Assembly: GCA_036268055.1 (NCBI GenBank)
Contig: DATAUW010000006.1
Location: forward strand, 1 to 64,000
DNA from: Verrucomicrobiia bacterium
GTDB lineage: Bacteria > Verrucomicrobiota > Verrucomicrobiia > Limisphaerales > Pedosphaeraceae
Reading direction: 5' to 3'
DNA: 64,000 nucleotides
Position 1 is the first letter of the stretch. Each line of letters starts with the position of its first letter. Below the pieces are notes generated by a model. It did not search any database, was not told the DNA's origin, and saw only the letters and a program-made list of their open reading frames with translations. A program made the position numbers and the translations under genes. Shown one piece after another: positions 8,701 to 17,229 of this stretch.

Positions 8701-9621
8701 ATCCGCGAGATCGCGTCGCTCACGCTCGGCCTCAAGACCGAGAACATCCGCGTGATGCAAACCAGCACGGACAAAGTGCCCAACACTTCCGCGACGGCCG
8801 CATCGGCGGGAACGGACTTGAATGGCGCGGCCGTAAAAAATGCGTGCGATATTTTGCGCGAGCGCTTGAGCGGGCCAGCGGCGATGCTTTTGACGGAGAA
8901 ACTCGGACGCGCGCCTTCGCCGGAAAAATTAATTTTCGCCGATGGTGTCGTTTATGAACGTGATCGTCCGGAAACGAACGTGCCGATTTTTGCCGTGATT
9001 CAAAAAGCATACTTTGAACGCCTCAGCCTTTCGGCGACGGGATATTATCGCACGCCGGACATCCATTGGGACCGAGTAAAAGGCCGGGGCAAGCCGTTCC
9101 ATTATTTTTCCTACGGCGCGGCGGTGACCGAAGTGGAGGTGGATGGTTTCACCGGTATGGCGCAGGTGTTACGCACCGATATTTTGCACGACGTCGGCAA
9201 TTCGGTAAACGCAGGCGTGAACCGTGGCCAGATCGAAGGCGGTTTTATCCAGGGCATGGGCTGGCTCACCGCCGAGGAATTGAAATGGGACGGCGCGGGT
9301 CGCTTGCTGACGCATTCGCCGGACACTTATAAAATTCCCGCCATCGGCGACACGCCGCGCATTTTCAACGTGAACTTTCTCCATGACGCCGCGCAAAAAA
9401 CCGTCGTGCACGGCTCGAAGGCCGTGGGCGAACCGCCGTTCATGCTCGCGATTTCCGTGCGTGAAGCGATTCGCGATGCGGTCGCGGCGTTCGGCGCACG
9501 TGGCGGAGAAGTGCGGCTGGCCTCACCAGCCACGTGCGAGGCGATCTTTATGGCCATCCAAGAGCGGCGCAAAATCAACGGCGCGATTTTGCCCAAGGAA
9601 GAAGTCCTCAGCGAAAAATAA
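5794..9621 (+). CDS. Single-chain xanthine dehydrogenase (FeS-FAD-molybdopterin)
   Basis: This 1275-residue molybdenum hydroxylase is predicted to oxidise hypoxanthine and xanthine to urate. The order is that of eukaryotic XDH rather than the split XdhA/XdhB form. A plant-type [2Fe-2S] domain comes first (Cys41, Cys46, Cys49 in GCAEGDCGAC, then Cys near 71). A second [2Fe-2S] domain follows (SQCGYCTPGF, CGNLCRCTGYRP), then a FAD domain (~190-370, GGNLVTASPIGDSAP) and its C-terminal domain. The large Mo-cofactor region starts near 510. Active-site motifs GGGFGGKET, AFRGFGGPQG and KAVGEPPF supply the Glu, Arg and Glu used for purine binding and catalysis in bovine XDH. The start at 5794 has a GGCGAG site; a TTG at 5752 is possible. 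A 7-bp tandem repeat lies in the linker between the FAD and Mo parts. No xdhC chaperone is adjacent. Confidence 0.9.
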   Translation: MYGALELTLNGRAVRVENCSPNLTLLEYLRGTGCTGSKEGCAEGDCGACSVAIVDRDARGCARFRAINSCLVPLSLLAGREVVTVEGVARDGELHPVQRAMVECHGSQCGYCTPGFIMSLFEGYYRGLREPWQVDEQLCGNLCRCTGYRPIREAAGIAFAQKSERNGQDHFAARLQSAPEELAEVNYEAAGEKFFRPRSLDELLKLLQKFPEARMIAGATEMGLEITKRFKKFPTLISIEATPELKGISTTATEWTVGAAMNLTQVDEALGDEYPALRDMLHVFGSRQIRNRATLGGNLVTASPIGDSAPVLLSLDAKVVIASLQGERTIPLSDFFIAYRKTALQPGEVFKSVIVPRGVSQPGLTRKSAWYKVSKRREMDISTVAGSFVVDLDAEGIVRHARLGYGGVAAMPSRAQKTEAALLGKVWNAESIRSVLPILATEFIPISDVRGAAIYRQGLITSLLEKFFSAECGVRSAELGNEEIAPPGIADLAVKRPPPHESAHKHVTGEAIYTDDQTSTRRMLETWPVCSPHARAKILKRDATAARTMPGIHAVLLAEDIPGKNDVGAVVHDEILLADKEVFFHGHIVALVVGDSHEACRAAAAKVVVDYEPTAPMLLLSEAVDAGSFHNEPNFIRRGDVKQGLASAPLNLEGEFEFGGQEHFYLETHAAWAEPGEDGSVRVTSSTQHPSEVQNVVAHVLHLPMNQIIVQNPRMGGGFGGKETQANTPAALAALAAFRTRRPARVRFNRDQDMMLLGHRHPFLARFHAGFDANGKLLALKAQLYSNGGWSMDLSQAVTDRALFHLDNSYYIPHVEFQGRVAKLNVSSNTAFRGFGGPQGMLVIEEIIDRIARRLNLPPEVVRERNLYHGRGETNTTHYGQEIEDNRILTVWDELKRSSELEKRREGIVRWNEKNPQRKRGIAMTPVKFGISFTVTHLNQAGALVLLYQDGTAQVNHGGTEMGQGLHTNIREIASLTLGLKTENIRVMQTSTDKVPNTSATAASAGTDLNGAAVKNACDILRERLSGPAAMLLTEKLGRAPSPEKLIFADGVVYERDRPETNVPIFAVIQKAYFERLSLSATGYYRTPDIHWDRVKGRGKPFHYFSYGAAVTEVEVDGFTGMAQVLRTDILHDVGNSVNAGVNRGQIEGGFIQGMGWLTAEELKWDGAGRLLTHSPDTYKIPAIGDTPRIFNVNFLHDAAQKTVVHGSKAVGEPPFMLAISVREAIRDAVAAFGARGGEVRLASPATCEAIFMAIQERRKINGAILPKEEVLSEK
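7199..7226 (+). repeat. Heptanucleotide tandem repeat inside xanthine dehydrogenase
   Basis: There are four consecutive copies of RTGCGGA (GTGCGGA, ATGCGGA, GTGCGGA, GTGCGGA), with degenerate units after them. They lie in frame within the linker between the FAD half and the molybdopterin half. The unit is not a multiple of three, so gain or loss of one copy would shift the frame. Confidence 0.85.
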
Positions 9622-9641
9622 TTGGCGAAGGTTGCGCGCGT

Positions 9642-10532
9642 TTACTGATGGGGCACAAAACCCATTTGCGCGAGAATTTCCTGGCCCTTGGCGGACTGGA
9701 CGAATTCAACAAAATCCTTTGACGCAACTTCGCGATCCTTGCGCGTGTAAAGATGCAGCTGGCGGGCATAAGGATATTTGCCGTCGTTCACCGAAGCAGC
9801 GGTGGGCTCGACGCCGCCAACGGGAAGATATTTCACGCTGGAATCTTTCATCGTGCCGACGCCGACGTAGCCAATGCCGCCGTCATCCTGCCCCACCTGT
9901 TCGGCGATGCCACCGTAACTCGTGGCGAGCTTGCGGCTCTCCGCATAAGGCTTGTCCTCCATCGCCAGCTCCTTGAAACCGAGATACGTGCCCGAAATCG
10001 GATCGCGCGCGTAAATGTGAATCGGCAAATCCGGCCCGCCGACGTCTTTCCAATTCTGAATCGTGCCCGTGAAAATATCGCGCACTTGTTCGCGCGTGAG
10101 GTTGGCAACGGTATTCTTCGGATTCACGACCACCGCCACGGCGTAAGCGCCGATGACATGATCATTCAGCGCGACATTCATGCGCGTGGCCTCGCTCAAT
10201 TCTTCCTTGGTGGCGGCGCGGGAAGCGGCGGCGATGTCGCATTGGCCGGCGCGCAAGGCGGCGAGGCCGTAGCCGGTGGCCTTGGTTACGAGATCAAAGT
10301 CAGCGGTCGCATGGTCCTTCTTGAATTCCGTGATGAGCCGCGGCGCGAGTTCCTCACCGATGGTATTGGAACCGCGAATCACAATTTTGCCGTTCGCGGA
10401 AGGCGCGGGCGCGGACGCCTGCTTTTCCGCCGGGCAACCGGCCAGCATCACGCTCGCGCAAATCAAGGCGATGGTTCGTGTCAATCGCGATGGGGAGTAG
10501 AGTGAACGTCCGTAAGAAAATATATTTTTCAT
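9642..10532 (-). CDS. PstS-like phosphate-binding lipoprotein
   Basis: This 296-residue periplasmic substrate-binding protein of the phosphate ABC transporter type captures inorganic phosphate outside the inner membrane. The N-terminus has a signal with lipobox LAGC (Cys near residue 33), so it is membrane-anchored. Ligand-binding stretches typical of PstS are RGSNTIGEEL, with the G-S-x-T that contacts phosphate, and RDPISGTYLGFKELAM. The sequence NLTREQVRDIFTGTIQNWKDVGG is characteristic of the family. No pstC, pstA, pstB or phoU gene is adjacent, so it either serves a transporter encoded elsewhere or acts as a sensor. It converges with the xanthine dehydrogenase gene across only 20 bases. 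Confidence 0.85.
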   Translation of the reverse strand: MKNIFSYGRSLYSPSRLTRTIALICASVMLAGCPAEKQASAPAPSANGKIVIRGSNTIGEELAPRLITEFKKDHATADFDLVTKATGYGLAALRAGQCDIAAASRAATKEELSEATRMNVALNDHVIGAYAVAVVVNPKNTVANLTREQVRDIFTGTIQNWKDVGGPDLPIHIYARDPISGTYLGFKELAMEDKPYAESRKLATSYGGIAEQVGQDDGGIGYVGVGTMKDSSVKYLPVGGVEPTAASVNDGKYPYARQLHLYTRKDREVASKDFVEFVQSAKGQEILAQMGFVPHQ

Positions 10533-10641
10533 GATGGCGCCTTTGTGATGATTAACCGGGTTTCATTATTCAGCAGAGGCTTTTGATAGCAAGCAAAAGT
10601 TCGGCGCGATCACAGGAGAAATCAAGGGGTGCGAGATCCAA

Positions 10642-11343
10642 TCAGGCCGCATCCCGATACGCCCTGACTTTTTGAATCAACGATTGCACCCGCGCGGGAT
10701 CAAGCTCGGTGAAACTCTGGCTGACGCCAGTGGCCACCAGAAAACAATCGGCGGTGTCCAGGTAATCATTGATATTCTCGGGAGTGATGCCACTGGCTAT
10801 TCCCAGCGGGCGATCGCCCAGCCCCGCTTTTAATCGGGTGATTTTTTCCCGCAACGCCGCGTAACCCGTGCCGGGGCCGCTGGTAGTGACGACATCCATG
10901 TATCGCGCGGCGATGCATGCCGCTCCTTCCAGGTCCGTCACCTCACGCTGATATTTGAAGGCCACGCCGCCGAAATAAAGTCCTTTCCAACCACTTTTTT
11001 CGCGCGCGGCCAGAATGCGTTCGGCCTCGGTTTGAACTTCCTTGCGTTCATCCACCATCGCGTTATCCACCCAAATGCCGTTGATGTTTTCGTTAACTCT
11101 TTCAAAGATTTCCTGCGGATCGAGCCCCAGGCAGTTGACGCCAATCCACGCATTTGGAAATTGACGCCGGACCTGCGCAGCAATTCCCAACAGCGAGTGT
11201 GAACCGATGGAATGGTTGATCAGAAAAACGCCATCGCTATCGTGCTGAAAAGCAATCTCGGTATTTTTAAGCGCCTGCGCCTCGGCCTCGACGTGAATGA
11301 CCGGCAGGACGACGTGCCGCCGTTTTTTAAAGATGGCTTTCAT
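10642..11343 (-). CDS. BtpA-family TIM-barrel protein
   Basis: This 233-residue protein resembles the BtpA family, soluble proteins of barrel fold named for a role in photosystem I stability but widespread in non-photosynthetic bacteria with unknown reactions. Supporting stretches are VVLPVIHVEAEAQALKNTEI, DGVFLINHSIGSHSLL, WIGVNCLGLDPQEIF, GIWVDNAMVDE and a phosphate-loop-like PLGIASGITPENINDYLDT near the C-terminus. ATG at 11343 was chosen; an upstream TTG at 11385 adds an unlikely extension. It is a lone gene with no pathway context. Confidence 0.6.
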   Translation of the reverse strand: MKAIFKKRRHVVLPVIHVEAEAQALKNTEIAFQHDSDGVFLINHSIGSHSLLGIAAQVRRQFPNAWIGVNCLGLDPQEIFERVNENINGIWVDNAMVDERKEVQTEAERILAAREKSGWKGLYFGGVAFKYQREVTDLEGAACIAARYMDVVTTSGPGTGYAALREKITRLKAGLGDRPLGIASGITPENINDYLDTADCFLVATGVSQSFTELDPARVQSLIQKVRAYRDAA

Positions 11344-11532
11344 AAGCTTGAATGGGAACGCCGCCGAATAAAGTGCGATGACCAAGTCTAATAGAGGTTA
11401 CGCGCGTAAACGACGAATTTTTTCGCGCGTCTTCCCTCAAAGCAATCTTCGTGCGCAACTTTAAAACTTCCTGTTCGCAAATAGTGTAAAAGCTGATACT
11501 GTTTTGGGCGCGGTAATTGTTTTAAAGAGACC

Positions 11533-11928
11533 ATGACAACGAACTTTTACGATAATTTAAAATTTAACTCAGACGGCTTGATTCCGGCGATCATCCAGGA
11601 GCAAAAGACCGGGCGCGTGCTGATGATGGCGTGGATGAACCGCGCTTCGCTCGAATCCACCATCGTCACCGGCAAGACGCATTTCTGGAGTCGCTCGCGC
11701 CAAAAATTCTGGATGAAAGGTGAGAGCAGCGGCCACACCCAGGCGGTGAAGGATATTTCGTTCGATTGCGACGGCGATACGTTGTTGATCCAGGTCGAGC
11801 AAATCGGCGCGGCGTGCCATGAGGGTTATCGGTCGTGCTTTTTCCGCTCGGCTCAGGACGCCGGGAAAAGTTTCAAGATCACCGAGCCGCAGTTGGAGAC
11901 GCCGGAACAAATTTACGGCAAAAAATAG
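11533..11928 (+). CDS. hisI: Phosphoribosyl-AMP cyclohydrolase
   Basis: This 131-residue cytoplasmic enzyme performs the third step of histidine biosynthesis, opening the adenine ring of phosphoribosyl-AMP. Diagnostic motifs are present: [17 protein letters not shown] near residue 55, the Mg-binding DCDGDT, and the Zn-binding [11 protein letters not shown]. It is the single-function form, with no fused HisE pyrophosphohydrolase. No other his gene is in the window. Its stop codon directly abuts the next start, so the next gene is probably co-translated. Confidence 0.95.
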   Translation: MTTNFYDNLKFNSDGLIPAIIQEQKTGRVLMMAWMNRASLESTIVTGKTHFWSRSRQKFWMKGESSGHTQAVKDISFDCDGDTLLIQVEQIGAACHEGYRSCFFRSAQDAGKSFKITEPQLETPEQIYGKK

Positions 11929-12453
11929 ATGGAGGATTTCGTCCCATTTGCGAGCCGCGATTATTTCGTGGTGCTCGCGCTGCTGTTGTTCGGCCGGGGC
12001 GCGGATATTTTCAGCACCTGGGTGGCGACGCCGAATCTGGTCCTCGAAGGAAATCCCGTTGCAAAAAAACTTGGTTGGAAATTTGGCGTGCCGGTGAACG
12101 CGGTGTTTTGTTTCGGCTTCGCCTTGTGGCCGCTGCCGGGCGTGGTGATCAGTGTAACAAGCCTGCTCGTTGCCGCGCGAAATTTTCAGCACGCGTGGCT
12201 GATGCGTTCGCTCGGGGAGGAAGTTTACCGAAGCTGGCACGTCGCGCGCATTCTCGAGACACGCCTCTCGCTATTTTTATTTTGCCTGCTGGGTAATACC
12301 GGCCTGACGGCGGCGGTGGGCGCGCTGCTGATTTATTTTGCGCGCGACCATTTCATGCCGGTAGCCATCGGCATGGGCATCGTGGTCTATGCGATCACGG
12401 TGGCGTTCTACACGCTGCTTTCTGTCTGGCGCATCCGGCGGGCGTTGGGGTAA
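11929..12453 (+). CDS. Small polytopic membrane protein after hisI
   Basis: This 174-residue protein has about four or five transmembrane helices (DYFVVLALLLFGRGADIFSTW, NAVFCFGFALWPLPGVVISV, LSLFLFCLLGNTGLTAAVGAL, MPVAIGMGIVVYAITVAFYTL). The first helix carries GRGADIFSTW, which recalls small DUF5658-like membrane proteins, but I cannot assign a family firmly. Its ATG begins on the base after the hisI stop. Function unknown. Confidence 0.7.
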   Translation: MEDFVPFASRDYFVVLALLLFGRGADIFSTWVATPNLVLEGNPVAKKLGWKFGVPVNAVFCFGFALWPLPGVVISVTSLLVAARNFQHAWLMRSLGEEVYRSWHVARILETRLSLFLFCLLGNTGLTAAVGALLIYFARDHFMPVAIGMGIVVYAITVAFYTLLSVWRIRRALG

Positions 12454-12480
12454 GTTCATCAGACTGAGTTAAGGACAGGT

Positions 12481-14103
12481 ATGTATTCACCGACACTTGA
12501 AACATTTTTGAAACTCGCGAAGCAGGGCAATGTGGTCCCGGTGACGCGGAAATTGCTCGCCGATTTTGAAACGCCGCTCTCGGCTTATCATAAAATTCGC
12601 GGCCAGGGGGAATCGTTTCTTTTTGAATCGGTCGTGGGTGGCGAACATCTCGGGCGTTATTCCTTCGTCGGTTGCAATCCGCGCGCGGTCATCCGCCAGG
12701 TGGGCAATGCCATTCAACTGATCGAGAACGGCAAGGTCATCGAGCGCTTCGTCGTTTCACACGAACCCGCTTCGCCGCCGGACACCAAGGCTTTTGTCAT
12801 GGGCCAGCCGACACTCAAAAAGTTCGGCCAGGTCGAAGAGGTCACGATGTCTTACGCGCCCACCGAGACGCCGCCACAAACCGTGCGTGACGGCCTCGAA
12901 GTCGTCGAGCGCGTGATGAAGAAATACCGGCCGGTGTCGCTCCCATCATTGCCGCGGTTCACGGGCGGCGCGGTGGGATTCATCGGTTATGAATTCATCC
13001 ACGATGTCGAGCCGATCGTGCCGCGTCCCGCACAGGATGATTTGAAAACGCCGGTGATGTATTTTCTGATCGCGGATGAATTGCTGATCTTCGATCGCGT
13101 GGCGCAGACGATCACGGTGCTCGTCAACGCAATCCTCGAAGACGGCGTGAATCCCGCCGACGCCTACGAAGATGCCGTCGGCGAAATCGAACGCCTGATG
13201 TCGCTGCTCGAACAGCCCTCGCAATATAAGCCGGTCACCGTGCCGTCCGAATTGCCGTCACTGCCGTTTCAATCGAACGTGACGCGCGAGAAATTTTTGT
13301 CGAACGTCCTCAAAGCCAAGGAATACATCACCTCCGGCGACATCATTCAGGTCGTGGGTTCGCAGCGTTTTTCCACGCCGGTGAAGGCCTCGCCGCTGGA
13401 CATTTATCGCGCGGCACGCTCGATCAATCCTTCGCCGTATATGTTTTTGCTGGAACTGGAAGGCATGTCGCTCGTCGGCGCTTCGCCGGAGTTGCATGTG
13501 CGCTGCGAAGATCATCAGGTCGAGATTCGGCCCATCGCGGGGACGCGTCCGCGCGGGCAAACGCCGGAGCAGGATTGCGCGAATGAAAAGGAATTGCTGG
13601 CCGATCCCAAGGAGCGCGCCGAACACGTGATGCTGGTGGACCTTGCGCGCAACGATCTCGGGCGCGTGTGCAATTACGGTAGCGTGCAGGTGAAAGACCT
13701 GATGGTGATCGAGCGTTACAGCCACGTGATGCACATCGTGTCGCAGGTCGAGGGGCAACTGTCGCCGGAAAAAACGCCTTACGATTTGATGCGCGCGACG
13801 TTTCCGGCGGGCACCTTGAGCGGCGCGCCGAAAGTCCGCGCGATGCAGATCATTGCCGAACTGGAGCAGACGCAGCGTGGAACGTACGGCGGCTGCGTGG
13901 GATATTTTTCTTTCAACGGCAACCTGGATTGTTGCATCACGATCCGCACAGCGTTGATCAAGGACGGCAAGGCTTATGTGCAAGCCGGCGGCGGCTGGGT
14001 AAATGATTCGACGCCCGAAGCGGAATTCGACGAGACCGTGAACAAAGCGAAGGCGATGTTAAAAGCGGTCGCGGTCGCAGAGAGTTTTACAGCGGGAAAT
14101 TGA
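12481..14103 (+). CDS. trpE: Anthranilate synthase component I
   Basis: This 540-residue enzyme makes anthranilate from chorismate, using ammonia from the TrpG glutaminase. The N-terminal domain begins with TLETFLKLAKQGNVVPVTR and contains ESVVGGEHLGRYSFVG, where the LLES-like element helps bind feedback-inhibiting tryptophan. The catalytic chorismate-binding half carries GDIIQVVGSQRF, EIRPIAGTRPRG, MLVDLARNDLGRV, FPAGTLSGAPKVRAMQII and YVQAGGGWVNDS, all hallmark TrpE motifs. An AAGGAC ribosome site precedes the ATG. No trp leader or attenuator was seen upstream, and trpG is not in the window. Confidence 0.95.
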   Translation: MYSPTLETFLKLAKQGNVVPVTRKLLADFETPLSAYHKIRGQGESFLFESVVGGEHLGRYSFVGCNPRAVIRQVGNAIQLIENGKVIERFVVSHEPASPPDTKAFVMGQPTLKKFGQVEEVTMSYAPTETPPQTVRDGLEVVERVMKKYRPVSLPSLPRFTGGAVGFIGYEFIHDVEPIVPRPAQDDLKTPVMYFLIADELLIFDRVAQTITVLVNAILEDGVNPADAYEDAVGEIERLMSLLEQPSQYKPVTVPSELPSLPFQSNVTREKFLSNVLKAKEYITSGDIIQVVGSQRFSTPVKASPLDIYRAARSINPSPYMFLLELEGMSLVGASPELHVRCEDHQVEIRPIAGTRPRGQTPEQDCANEKELLADPKERAEHVMLVDLARNDLGRVCNYGSVQVKDLMVIERYSHVMHIVSQVEGQLSPEKTPYDLMRATFPAGTLSGAPKVRAMQIIAELEQTQRGTYGGCVGYFSFNGNLDCCITIRTALIKDGKAYVQAGGGWVNDSTPEAEFDETVNKAKAMLKAVAVAESFTAGN

Positions 14104-14113
14104 ACGGTCTTTG

Positions 14114-14226
14114 CGGATCGCGGGTCTGTGACCCGCAGCAAGGTGCATAAGGTCAAGCCGTTCTCGAATTAGCCTTGCGCGGCAATCTTCTTCGCGAGTT
14201 GCTGCGGGTCATAGACCCGCGATCCG
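14114..14226. repeat. Palindromic intergenic element, copy 1
   Basis: This 113-bp element lies between the convergent trpE and ppk1 genes. Its outer 28 bases at each end are inverted repeats matching at 27 positions, and each end contains its own small hairpin (GCGGGTC / GACCCGC). Copies 2 and 3 are at 45464-45576 and 53642-53753. The element could act as a bidirectional terminator here. Confidence 0.85.
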
Positions 14227-14265
14227 TCAGGATAGTTATCACGCAGCGAATTCTTTCCGCGCCGC

Positions 14266-16416
14266 TCACCGGGTCTTCGTTTTTGGCCGTAGCGCGAGTT
14301 TCACTTTTGCGTATTTGGTTTTCGCGCCGTGGTTCTGCGGCTGTTTGCCCGCGATGGTGCGCTGGATAAATTCCTCCTGGCTGCGGTGCGCTTTTTCGCC
14401 GCGCTTGAGCGAGGGGCGATAATAAGTTCCGTCCGCTTTCATGATGCGCGCCTTGACGTTGTCCTCCAGCGCGGCGGCAAGAATTTCGCTGATGATGCGT
14501 TCGCGGAGGTTGCCATCTTCAATCGGAAAAACGGCTTCGATGCGGCGATAGAAATTTCGCGGCATCCAATCGGCGCTGCCCACGTAAACTTCCGGCTGGC
14601 AGGCGTTGTCGAAATAGAAAATCCGGCTGTGCTCGAGAAAACGATCCACGATGCTGCGCACGGTGATGTTCTCGCTCACGCCTGTCATCTGCGGACGCAG
14701 GCAGCAGATTCCGCGCACGATCAAATCAATCTTCACGCCCGCTTGCGAAGCGTCGTAAAGGTCTTCGATCATTTCGCGATCCACGAGCGCATTCATCTTA
14801 GCGATGATGCGGGCGGGCAATCCCTGGCGCGCGTTGTCAGCCTCGCGGCGGATGAGCTTGCGCATGCGGTCGTGCAATTCAAACGGGGCGACGAGCAGTC
14901 TTTGCGTGCCTTGAAATTGCGAGATGCCGGTAAGCAAATTGAAAAGATTCGTGGCATCTTCGCCGAGCGTCGAGCGGCAACTCAGCAAGCCGATGTCAGT
15001 ATAAATGCGCGAGGTCGTGGGATTGTAATTGCCGGTGGCGAGATGGACGTAGCGGCGGATGCGGTCTTCGTCACGCCGCACGATCAGGCACATCTTGGCG
15101 TGGATTTTGTAGCCAACGAGACCGTACACCACGTGCACGCCGGCTTCTTCGAGTTGCCGCGCCCACTGGATATTATTGGCCTCATCAAAGCGCGCGCGCA
15201 ATTCCACCACAGCGGTGACCTGCTTGCCATTTTGGACCGCCTGCATCAATGCGCCGATGATGCGGTTATCGCCGCCGGTGCGATAAAGCGTCTGTTTGAT
15301 GGCCAAAACTTTGGGATCTTCCGCGGCGCGTTCGAGCAGTTGCACGACGCTGTCAAACGTCTCGTACGGATGATGCAGCAAAACATCGCGCTCGCGAATG
15401 GCGGCAAAAACGTCCGTGTGATCGCGCAGCGCGGCAGCGACGGATGAAACGTAAGGCGGGTCGCGCAATTCTGGCGAGTGATCGCCTTCATAGATCGCCA
15501 TGAGGCGCGTCGGATTTACGGGCCCGTTGATGATGTAGAGATCGTCGTCCGTAAGCTTGAGCGTGCCGAGCAGCGCGTTGCGCAAATCCTCCGGGCAATC
15601 GTGCTCAATCTCCAGCCGCACGGCGTCGCCTTTGCGGCGGTTGCGCAATTCATTCTCGACCGCCTTGAGCAAATTCGCGGTTTCCTCTTCGTCAATGTAA
15701 AGCTCGCTGTTGCGCGTGACGCGAAAATTCCAGTAACCAAGGATGGTCGTGCCCGGAAAAATCTCCGCGAGATAATGGCCGATGAGATTGCTGAGAAAAA
15801 TATAATCGTGGCGTTCATCCTCGCGCGGCAACCGGACGAGCCGCGGCAATACGCGCGGGACTTGCACGACGGCGAGATGCCGCAACATATCCGCGCCGTG
15901 CAGCATCTCGAGGCGCACGATGATGTTGAGCGATTTGTTGAGCAGTTGCGGGAACGGATGCGCGGGATCCAGCGCCAGCGGCGTGAGCACCGGCCAGACT
16001 TGCGCGCGATAATATTCTTCAACCCACTTTTTATCAGCGGCATCCAACTCGGCAAATTCGAGAAAACGAAAACCATTTTTGGCGAGCGCGGGGCGAAGGT
16101 CCTTTTGCCAGCAATCGTATTGCTCGGCGACCATCTGGCGGACGCGTTTGGTGACGGCGCGCAAGGTTTCGGTCGAGGTGAGGCCATCCACGCTGCGCTC
16201 GACCACATCGCTTTCGACCTGTTGCTTGAGGCCGGCGACGCGCACCTCGAAAAATTCATCGAGGTTGGAACTGGTGATGCAGAAAAATTTGACGCGTTCG
16301 AGCAGGGGATTGCGGGAATCGAGAGCTTCGTCGAGCACGCGCTGGTTGAATTCAAGCCAGCCCAATTCGCGATTGATAAATTTGTCTGGACCGTAAGTTG
16401 CGGGCGCAATTCCCAT
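14266..16416 (-). CDS. ppk1: Polyphosphate kinase 1
   Basis: This 716-residue enzyme reversibly polymerises the gamma-phosphate of ATP into polyphosphate. The N-terminal domain starts with FINRELGWLEFNQRVLDEA, the standard PPK1 opening. The catalytic phospholipase-D-like part includes RARFDEANNIQWA, the active-site GYKIHAKMCLIVRR with the autophosphorylated His, and HLATGNYNPTTSRIYTDIG. The length is that of normal family members. A basic C-terminal tail (last ~35 residues) is an extension. It is divergently oriented from a four-gene operon containing a Ppx-type phosphatase. Confidence 0.95.
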   Translation of the reverse strand: MGIAPATYGPDKFINRELGWLEFNQRVLDEALDSRNPLLERVKFFCITSSNLDEFFEVRVAGLKQQVESDVVERSVDGLTSTETLRAVTKRVRQMVAEQYDCWQKDLRPALAKNGFRFLEFAELDAADKKWVEEYYRAQVWPVLTPLALDPAHPFPQLLNKSLNIIVRLEMLHGADMLRHLAVVQVPRVLPRLVRLPREDERHDYIFLSNLIGHYLAEIFPGTTILGYWNFRVTRNSELYIDEEETANLLKAVENELRNRRKGDAVRLEIEHDCPEDLRNALLGTLKLTDDDLYIINGPVNPTRLMAIYEGDHSPELRDPPYVSSVAAALRDHTDVFAAIRERDVLLHHPYETFDSVVQLLERAAEDPKVLAIKQTLYRTGGDNRIIGALMQAVQNGKQVTAVVELRARFDEANNIQWARQLEEAGVHVVYGLVGYKIHAKMCLIVRRDEDRIRRYVHLATGNYNPTTSRIYTDIGLLSCRSTLGEDATNLFNLLTGISQFQGTQRLLVAPFELHDRMRKLIRREADNARQGLPARIIAKMNALVDREMIEDLYDASQAGVKIDLIVRGICCLRPQMTGVSENITVRSIVDRFLEHSRIFYFDNACQPEVYVGSADWMPRNFYRRIEAVFPIEDGNLRERIISEILAAALEDNVKARIMKADGTYYRPSLKRGEKAHRSQEEFIQRTIAGKQPQNHGAKTKYAKVKLALRPKTKTR

Positions 16417-16530
16417 AAACGCCGCATGATAGCAGGGGACAAGTGAAAAGCGAGTGACAAGTCAGTTACGAAAAGCGGGATGCGAAAAATATTGTTTTAA
16501 GCGCGGGGAAGTTTATTTTTGAGGGAGCGC

Positions 16531-17229
16531 ATGGCACAGACATTTGCCGAACTCAAATTCCCGGGGCGTCTGATCGCGGTCGAAGGACTGGACGGCTCGG
16601 GGAAGTCCACACAGATTTATTTGTTAAAGCGCTGGCTGGAATTGCAGGGCCTCAAGGTTTTTTTCAGCGAGTGGAACTCTTCGGAAATCGTCAAGAGCGC
16701 GACCAGCAAAGGGAAAAAGCGCGAACTGCTCACGCCCACCACTTTCAGCCTGATCCACGCGACGGATTTTGCCGATCGTTATGAACGCCAGCTCGTGCCG
16801 CTGCTGCGCGCGGGGTATATCGTACTATGCGATCGGTATGTCTTCACAGCGTTCGCGCGCGACACGGTGCGCGGTTGTCGGCCCGAATGGGTGCGCGGCC
16901 TTTACAATTTTGCGGCGCATCCCGACCTCACGTTTTTCTTCAAGGCGCAACTCGAAGTCTCGTTGCAACGCATCCTCGACGGACGGCCGCAATTAAAATA
17001 TTTCGAGGCGGGCATGGACATGCGTTTGTCCAGCGACCCGTACGAAAGCTTTCGCATTTTTCAGGGGCGCATCCTTGAACAATACCTGGGCATGAGCACG
17101 GAGTTTAATTTTTCCGTGATTGATGCGAACCAGCCGATCGAGGCGCAACAAATCCTGGTGCGCGAATTGGTGGCGGCGAAAATCAACCTGGGCACGTTCG
17201 CCCGCAACCATGGCAAACCCCGCGCATGA
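16531..17229 (+). CDS. Thymidylate-kinase-like P-loop protein, paralogue A
   Basis: This 232-residue protein has the fold of nucleoside monophosphate kinases. Walker A is AVEGLDGSGKSTQ near residue 20, the DR(Y/F) motif is LCDRYVFTAFARDTVRG near 105, and a lid-like region reads FEAGMDMRLSSDPYESF. In true dTMP kinases the motif after DR(Y/F) carries Ala-Tyr-Gln, where Gln contacts the base; here it is Ala-Arg-Asp. Substrate specificity is therefore uncertain. ATG at 16531 follows GAGGGAG at good spacing. It overlaps the next gene, a diverged paralogue, by ATGA. The context is ppk1, a ROK kinase and Ppx. Confidence 0.8.
   Translation: MAQTFAELKFPGRLIAVEGLDGSGKSTQIYLLKRWLELQGLKVFFSEWNSSEIVKSATSKGKKRELLTPTTFSLIHATDFADRYERQLVPLLRAGYIVLCDRYVFTAFARDTVRGCRPEWVRGLYNFAAHPDLTFFFKAQLEVSLQRILDGRPQLKYFEAGMDMRLSSDPYESFRIFQGRILEQYLGMSTEFNFSVIDANQPIEAQQILVRELVAAKINLGTFARNHGKPRA

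Noticed and set aside
12454-12480. A trp attenuator or leader peptide before trpE
   Set aside because: Only 27 bases separate trpE from the preceding gene, with no Trp codons or hairpins.
14329-16446. Two long plus-strand frames opposite ppk1
   Set aside because: ppk1 has complete family motifs across the same bases; the opposite frames have no recognisable motifs and biased composition.
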